Assembly: GCA_018398585.1 (NCBI GenBank)
Contig: JAGTTD010000011.1
Span: 32,112,164 to 32,176,163, forward strand
Direction: 5' to 3'
Length of the DNA: 64,000 nt
Source of the DNA: Simmondsia chinensis
Taxonomy: Eukaryota; Streptophyta; Magnoliopsida; Caryophyllales; Simmondsiaceae
Shown piece after piece: positions 59,401-64,000 of the stretch (its first letter is position 1; each line of letters starts with the position of its first letter). The notes beneath the pieces are model-generated. The model was not told where the DNA came from. It worked only from the letters and a program-made list of their open reading frames with translations, and ran no database searches. The position numbers were made by a program, and so were the translations under genes.

Positions 59401-61556
59401 GGGAATGAACATAACTTAATGGCTACTGCAACATGTAGTGGATATGCTAGTATTTCGTTATATAATGTGATGATCATGATTTGACTTCATGTATCAAAAG
59501 TTCTGCATATTGTTGATGGGTTTATGTTGTCACAGCCACTTCCATGAGATTGTTGAAAGAAAGTCTGCATGAAACTATAATCTATTTTGTCCCTTTTCTT
59601 TCAGGTTTTTGGTTATCATCAAGGATATTGTTGTTTGCGTGTGTATATATATATACATAAGAAAGAGCTATCAATGAGATTAGGTATAGAGTGTAGTCCC
59701 TTCCCTGGAACTTCCTTTCTGAGATTTGCTGCTTTATTTTAATGAATTGACTCTAGAGTTAGTCATTGTACAATGACCGAGTGCATCGATCCCAAAGTAC
59801 ATGTAGTTTGTGCAACAGTACCTCATAAAGGATTGTATGGAGGGAAAGAAACGTTAACCCAATGGCTTTCAAGTTAGTCATATATATTTTTTTTGTGTGT
59901 GTGTGTTTTTTTGAGGAGGTGGGGGGTTTGTTTCCATAGTACTCCCAAGTTTATCAACGTTGAAAGCCAACCTGCTTCGACATACTGAAACCAATTTCTT
60001 AAATCAAGTAGTCCCATCACTTAACGTGGTGAACATCCCTTTCTCTGAGTCAGTTTCCTACTAGATTGAATTGCTGGCCATGCCTTAAGCTATGTGTCCA
60101 TTGGTGCGAAAATTTTGTACCGATATGGTAAAGGGGATGTGTTTGGTTTGCGTTTGCAGTGAGATAGTTATAAACCAATTTAAATTCTTTGTGTCACACT
60201 GGAATAGTTCCCAGAGGTGGTTATGGGGAGCTTGTTAAGCAATGTCAGTATGTGCATCAGTGCATACCTTGAGCAGCTTACTATGGCAAGTGAGAGAATC
60301 ATCGTGTATTAGTTGTAAGTCTTTGTAGATCTGGAGATCATGAGACTTTATTTTCTGGTGAAATGAGCTAAATCTGATTGAGATAAAAGGAGAAAGGGTC
60401 AAGATATCGATTTAAGATATCTAATAATTTAAATTGTTGTAATTTCTATCTGGTTAAGACATATTATTAGTTAATATTGGTTTAGGACATAATTTGACTT
60501 TTAATAGCCTTATTTGTTATTATTATATTATGGATTTATTATTATCCGTTTAGGAGTTTATTTTCACTTGGAATTCTAATTTTTTTCCATAAATATTGAC
60601 GTAATTAGAGTCTAAGGACATAGCATTAGACTATTTGAATCAATTCAGTTAATTTTTTATTTCTTAAGTACATGGCTATCTTCTATTTCTAGTTGGTTAG
60701 ATACATGGTTGTTCAACCGTTATACTAGAATGTGCTTTGGGACACCTAGCTTATTGTTTGGTAGACGTCGATACTGTATGATGTTGGTATGTACACCGTA
60801 ACACCTGTGTAGAAAGCTTCTGTCTAAGGAGCCCAGCTATGGAATTGTTGTCTTTTCTTCTCCTTTTACTGAATAAAACTAGCTGTCAAGAAAAAAATGC
60901 ATATCATTTGTATTCATGGCTAATACCAATGTTTTTGATAGAGAACGAGTCATTCAAGTTTTTGTCCACTCATTGGTCATCTTTTGGGGCATTGTGTTTT
61001 CGGGCTCGGTTTGTTTCGATGGAAAATTTTTTGTTTAAAAATATTTTGAATTAAGAGTTCTTCTTACAAATTTTTGTAGTCTAGCTAAAGACAATAGTTT
61101 CATTCTATAAATTTGTATAAGGTTCGTACTTGGCCAAGTCAAGGTTAAAGTGAAACGTACGACATGAGGTTATTGCCAAAAACGTTTTTCTTTAGGGGAA
61201 CTCAATTTTTTCTCAATGGAGGAAAAGATTTTCCGTTCTCATTGTCAATGAAGCTAAAGAAACAATAAAATTGCTACGAAACTTGTTTCCCGTCAAAACA
61301 TAAAGAACCATAATGTGCACTTCTTACCTCTTACCTAGATCATGTTCTTCGTTGCGCTTATTTGGTCACTAGTTGCATCTAATTTCTCATCATCTTTCTT
61401 GGCCAAATTCTACGGGGACACTTGCACACCTATAGATTCTACGACAACGTATGGACCTTCATCTTACAAGACGCAACGTTCAAGAACGAGCAGAGTCAGG
61501 AAAACGTGAGTTGGGTCAAAATTGTAGCTTGCGACTCGAAGCTGCTTAGTCAGTAA
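56463..61556 (+). pseudogene. TFIIA-gamma copy D: all three exons present, both coding-intron acceptors lost
   Basis: Exon equivalents are 56,463-56,591, 56,712-56,762 and 61,416-61,556. Before exon 2 the acceptor is tgcaa (tgcag in A/B); before exon 3 it is tacgg (tacag in A/B). The nearest downstream AG in each exon would shift the frame (13 and 20 bases removed). Coding changes relative to A/B include R8H, D21G and P31S in exon 1, S-to-T and S-to-A in exon 2, and C-to-Y and R-to-W in exon 3. Each exon is still an open frame, so decay is recent. There is no gypsy element in intron 2; the empty site is at 60,783-60,787. Promoter and TATA are present. Confidence 0.88.
59192..59419 (+). other. 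Unidentified short ORF in TFIIA intron 2, copy D
   Basis: 75-residue version ([19 protein letters not shown]...FIRFMGMNIT) with several amino-acid changes. Not recognised. Confidence 0.25.
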
Positions 61557-62679
61557 GGGGTGTGACAAATATATTATTATGATTTGTCATAATTTCCTTG
61601 TGTAATTTCTATTTGTGCCTGCTGTAGAGGGGAGAGTGGGGCTTTACCAGCTATTGTAGAAATGAAGTCTGGGAAAGAACACTCAATTCAAGTTAAGGGT
61701 CTTGACATTTAATCTTGAAGATTATATCCAGTTTTTTTCTTGCATTTCTATGTTTCACTTCCAATAGCCCAATTTTATTTTCCTTTAATAATTGAGACAT
61801 TGATCTGAGTGTAAAATACTACCATGGTTGAGGTCTTAGTATAGAAGGTCCTCGGTTTGAATTTCATTTGACTGACTTGAGGATATGACAACAATCCCTT
61901 TTGGGAAATGTGTCTTTCTAGGTCATGTTTGTTCTAAGAGTATAAAACTATTGTTCGATCTTCTCCCAACAACTTAAGCATTGGGGATAACTAGTTCTTT
62001 ATTGTTGGATCTTCTTCGAACAACTTAAGTATTGGGGATAATTGGTGGTATAATTGGTTGGTATCATAGTCCTATTGATTTAGAAGTCATAAGTTCAAAT
62101 TTCAACAATCTTTACTATTGGTATTAATATTATTTCAGAACATGGTGTGTGATGGTTTAAGAGTTGATTCAAAAACAACTTGGATTAGAATTTAGATGGA
62201 TCTGCTTATCATTTTGCAGTGTTATTGTATGCAACGTTTTGGCTATGTTTGTTTGACAAAAAATATTTTTCATCTGAGTTCTTTTTTTTTTTTTTTGCTT
62301 TTTACAATAACTTCATAGTAACTGTTTATGTGGAAGATATTTTCCTCTATTGAGGAGAAATTGACTTTTCTTTACCAAAGTAAGAAAATGCTTTCCTTTC
62401 TAAAGGGGAAAACATTTTCCATATAATTCTAATTTTAACTTGAATTTGGCCAAGTGTAAAACTCATACAATGATAAAAATTTTTAAGAATTTTGATTAAA
62501 AATAACAAAAATTTCTATGAGAAAAATATTTCCTTGTAATAAATTGTGTTTTGCATTCTTCAACTAGATGATTGATAAGAACACCATGATTTGAGCCAAT
62601 ATCGTCCATTTTATTCAAAACTCAATCATATTGAACTACAAACAGAAAGCGAAAACATATATATAAAACTATATAGTTC
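61557..62679. other. Intergenic space between TFIIA-gamma and EC1, copy D
   Basis: Equivalent of 8,679-9,825; hairpin at 62,384-62,419. No gene. Confidence 0.6.
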
Positions 62680-63087
62680 TCAAGCAGTTGGGGCTAGCAG
62701 GAGACTGCTATCAACATCAACTGGCGGCGCATCAACACCTGGAGTGGAGTATGATTTCTCACAGTACCCTGCAAGCACATTCCCCTCTTCAGCAGTATAA
62801 CCAAGGGTGCTCATCATCGTAGGCCAGCAATGCTGAGTAATGGTCTCGATGGCGCTACAACACGGTGCATCTATCTCCGCTTGCCCATTGAGGAAGAACC
62901 CAATAATCTCATTAGAGCAGGACCGAATCTCCGATAGTGTAGCCCAGCAGTCAGCCTCACCCTCACCGGCTTGGAGCCTACCCGCTAGGTCAAACCCATC
63001 GAGTCGGGTCCTTGATGTAGCACTAGGTGAGACTAGAAGTGCAAGTGTGATTGTCAAAGCTAGGAAAATGGCATTTTGAGGGGCCAT
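62680..63087 (-). CDS. EC1: Egg-cell-secreted EC1-like protein, copy D (intact)
   Basis: 135 residues, start at 63,085-63,087 (MAPQNAIFLALTITLALLV). Nearly identical to copy C; differences include RTRLDG for RARLDG, NGQAEI for NGQAKI and STPGVDAPP for STAGVDALP. All six EC1 cysteines (DCW, RSC, PCC, HCWP, YCE) and the signal peptide are present. The upstream region is complete, with a TATA box and the same SINE as in C. D and C are the two copies most likely to be expressed in the egg cell. Confidence 0.92.
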   Translation of the reverse strand: MAPQNAIFLALTITLALLVSPSATSRTRLDGFDLAGRLQAGEGEADCWATLSEIRSCSNEIIGFFLNGQAEIDAPCCSAIETITQHCWPTMMSTLGYTAEEGNVLAGYCEKSYSTPGVDAPPVDVDSSLLLAPTA

Positions 63088-63171
63088 GATGGGTGAATTA
63101 GTATTGTTATGGACGTAGTTTGTGGGACAATTGTGATGATGAAAGCAATAGGGTAGGGTAGGGTAGGGTGG

Positions 63172-63180
63172 TTTATATAG
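63172..63180 (-). promoter_or_regulatory. TATA box of EC1 copy D
   Basis: Minus strand reads ctatataaa about 85 bp upstream of the start codon. A short (gggta) repeat next to it is expanded relative to C. Confidence 0.65.
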
Positions 63181-63286
63181 GGCAGTATTAGTGGGTGAAC
63201 CAAGAGGCATATATCGTACAAATAAATGGGAAATGGGAGATGGTAGATGATGGGGTTTTTCAGTTAGGGACTTGGGTCAGCATTAA

Positions 63287-63486
63287 TTAAATATTAGCCC
63301 ATCAGGAGGGTGTCTCAGTTACTGGCATCTCTTACTCATGCAGTCATCGTCCAGGGATCTGAAGTTCGATTTTCACTGAGGACATACTCATGAGTTACCT
63401 GATCATGGGGGCTTGTGAGCTGTTCTCATGGGGCCGGGATTGGTTGGGGTAACCCAATTCCTCATTACCAAAAAAAAAATAAAAAA
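63287..63486 (+). mobile_element. tRNA-derived SINE upstream of EC1, copy D
   Basis: Same insertion as 48,221-48,414, with attaaatatta target repeats on both sides and an interrupted A-rich tail. Confidence 0.85.
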
Positions 63487-63623
63487 ATTAAATATTAAAA
63501 TTATAATTATATTGCTTTTCTTTCTGATAAAAAAAATTAAAATGTAATTTAATGTGTATTTTATAAAATGCATAATGCACTCCTTAATATATATATTATG
63601 ATTATGATGAATGATTAATTAAT

Positions 63624-63981
63624 AGATTATTTACGCCAAAGGTTCCTATACTTTGTTTATTATGTTAATTTAGTCCATGTACAATTGATATTGTTGTCAA
63701 TTTAGTCCTTACAATGAAATTTATGATAAATTTATGATAAAATTTTTAATGGTTCGGTCTTAAATTGGGTTAAATTGAGTCAATGAGTGGATTTGTACTG
63801 GGTTACTTGTATTTAATATGATTGCGCCGTTAAAAATTACATTACTAACTTAACTTTAATTTGACCAAATGACTAAATTGATACAGTATTAATTGTAGAG
63901 GGACTAAATTAACACAATGAAAAATATAAGACTAAACTGGCACAACGAGAAAAGCACAAGAACCTTTAGTATAAATAACCC
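63624..63981. mobile_element. Mutator-like MITE, copy D unit 1
   Basis: Ends agattattta...aaataaccc with ttaattaat-like flanks; short version as in C, no internal doubling. The second MITE of the pair would lie beyond the window. Confidence 0.72.
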
Positions 63982-64000
63982 TTAATTAATGAAGATTAAT

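Overview
This is eukaryotic nuclear DNA from a flowering plant, most likely a eudicot. The evidence is AT-rich intergenic DNA, GT-AG introns, plant-type LTR, LINE, SINE and MITE elements, a telo-box promoter, and three recognisable host genes. These encode the small (gamma) subunit of transcription factor IIA, an egg-cell-secreted EC1-type six-cysteine protein, and a type II mitochondrial prohibitin (PHB). I cannot name the species.

The window is an array of four related copies (A-D) of one segment. The ancestral order was TFIIA-gamma (+), EC1 (-), tRNA-Lys (+), 5' part of PHB (+). Copy A (1 to about 17,222) and copy B (about 17,223-34,240) repeat with a period of about 17.4 kb. The only full-length PHB gene (promoter about 34,680; CDS 37,152-42,667) follows. 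Copy C (43,169 to about 55,960) starts abruptly inside TFIIA intron 2. Copy D (about 55,961-64,000) runs off the window after EC1.

Copies differ in what still works. TFIIA-gamma has intact coding exons and splice sites in A and B. C has only its last exon, and D has lost both intron acceptor AGs. EC1 is intact with a TATA box in C and D. In A the ORF is intact but the promoter is deleted, and in B it is truncated. The tRNA-Lys(UUU) gene survives only in C. PHB copies A, B and C stop within the first coding exon, where they join an inverted copy of the TFIIA promoter.

Insertions give a duplication history. An internally deleted Ty3/gypsy element (LTRs, PBS and PPT present; gag, protease and chromodomain remnants only) sits antisense in TFIIA intron 2 of A and B, while C and D keep the empty site. 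A tRNA-type SINE upstream of EC1 is in C and D, while B keeps the empty site. So A/B and C/D are sister pairs. A 5S-rRNA-headed SINE lies in the PHB 5'UTR intron of every copy and predates the array.

Each junction between PHB 5' fragment and next TFIIA gene is a large inverted repeat. Two TFIIA promoters point away from each other around an RTE-type LINE fragment. A second inverted repeat of the PHB promoter precedes the full PHB gene. These fold-backs could produce antisense or hairpin RNA and may have driven the copy-number instability. That part is inference.
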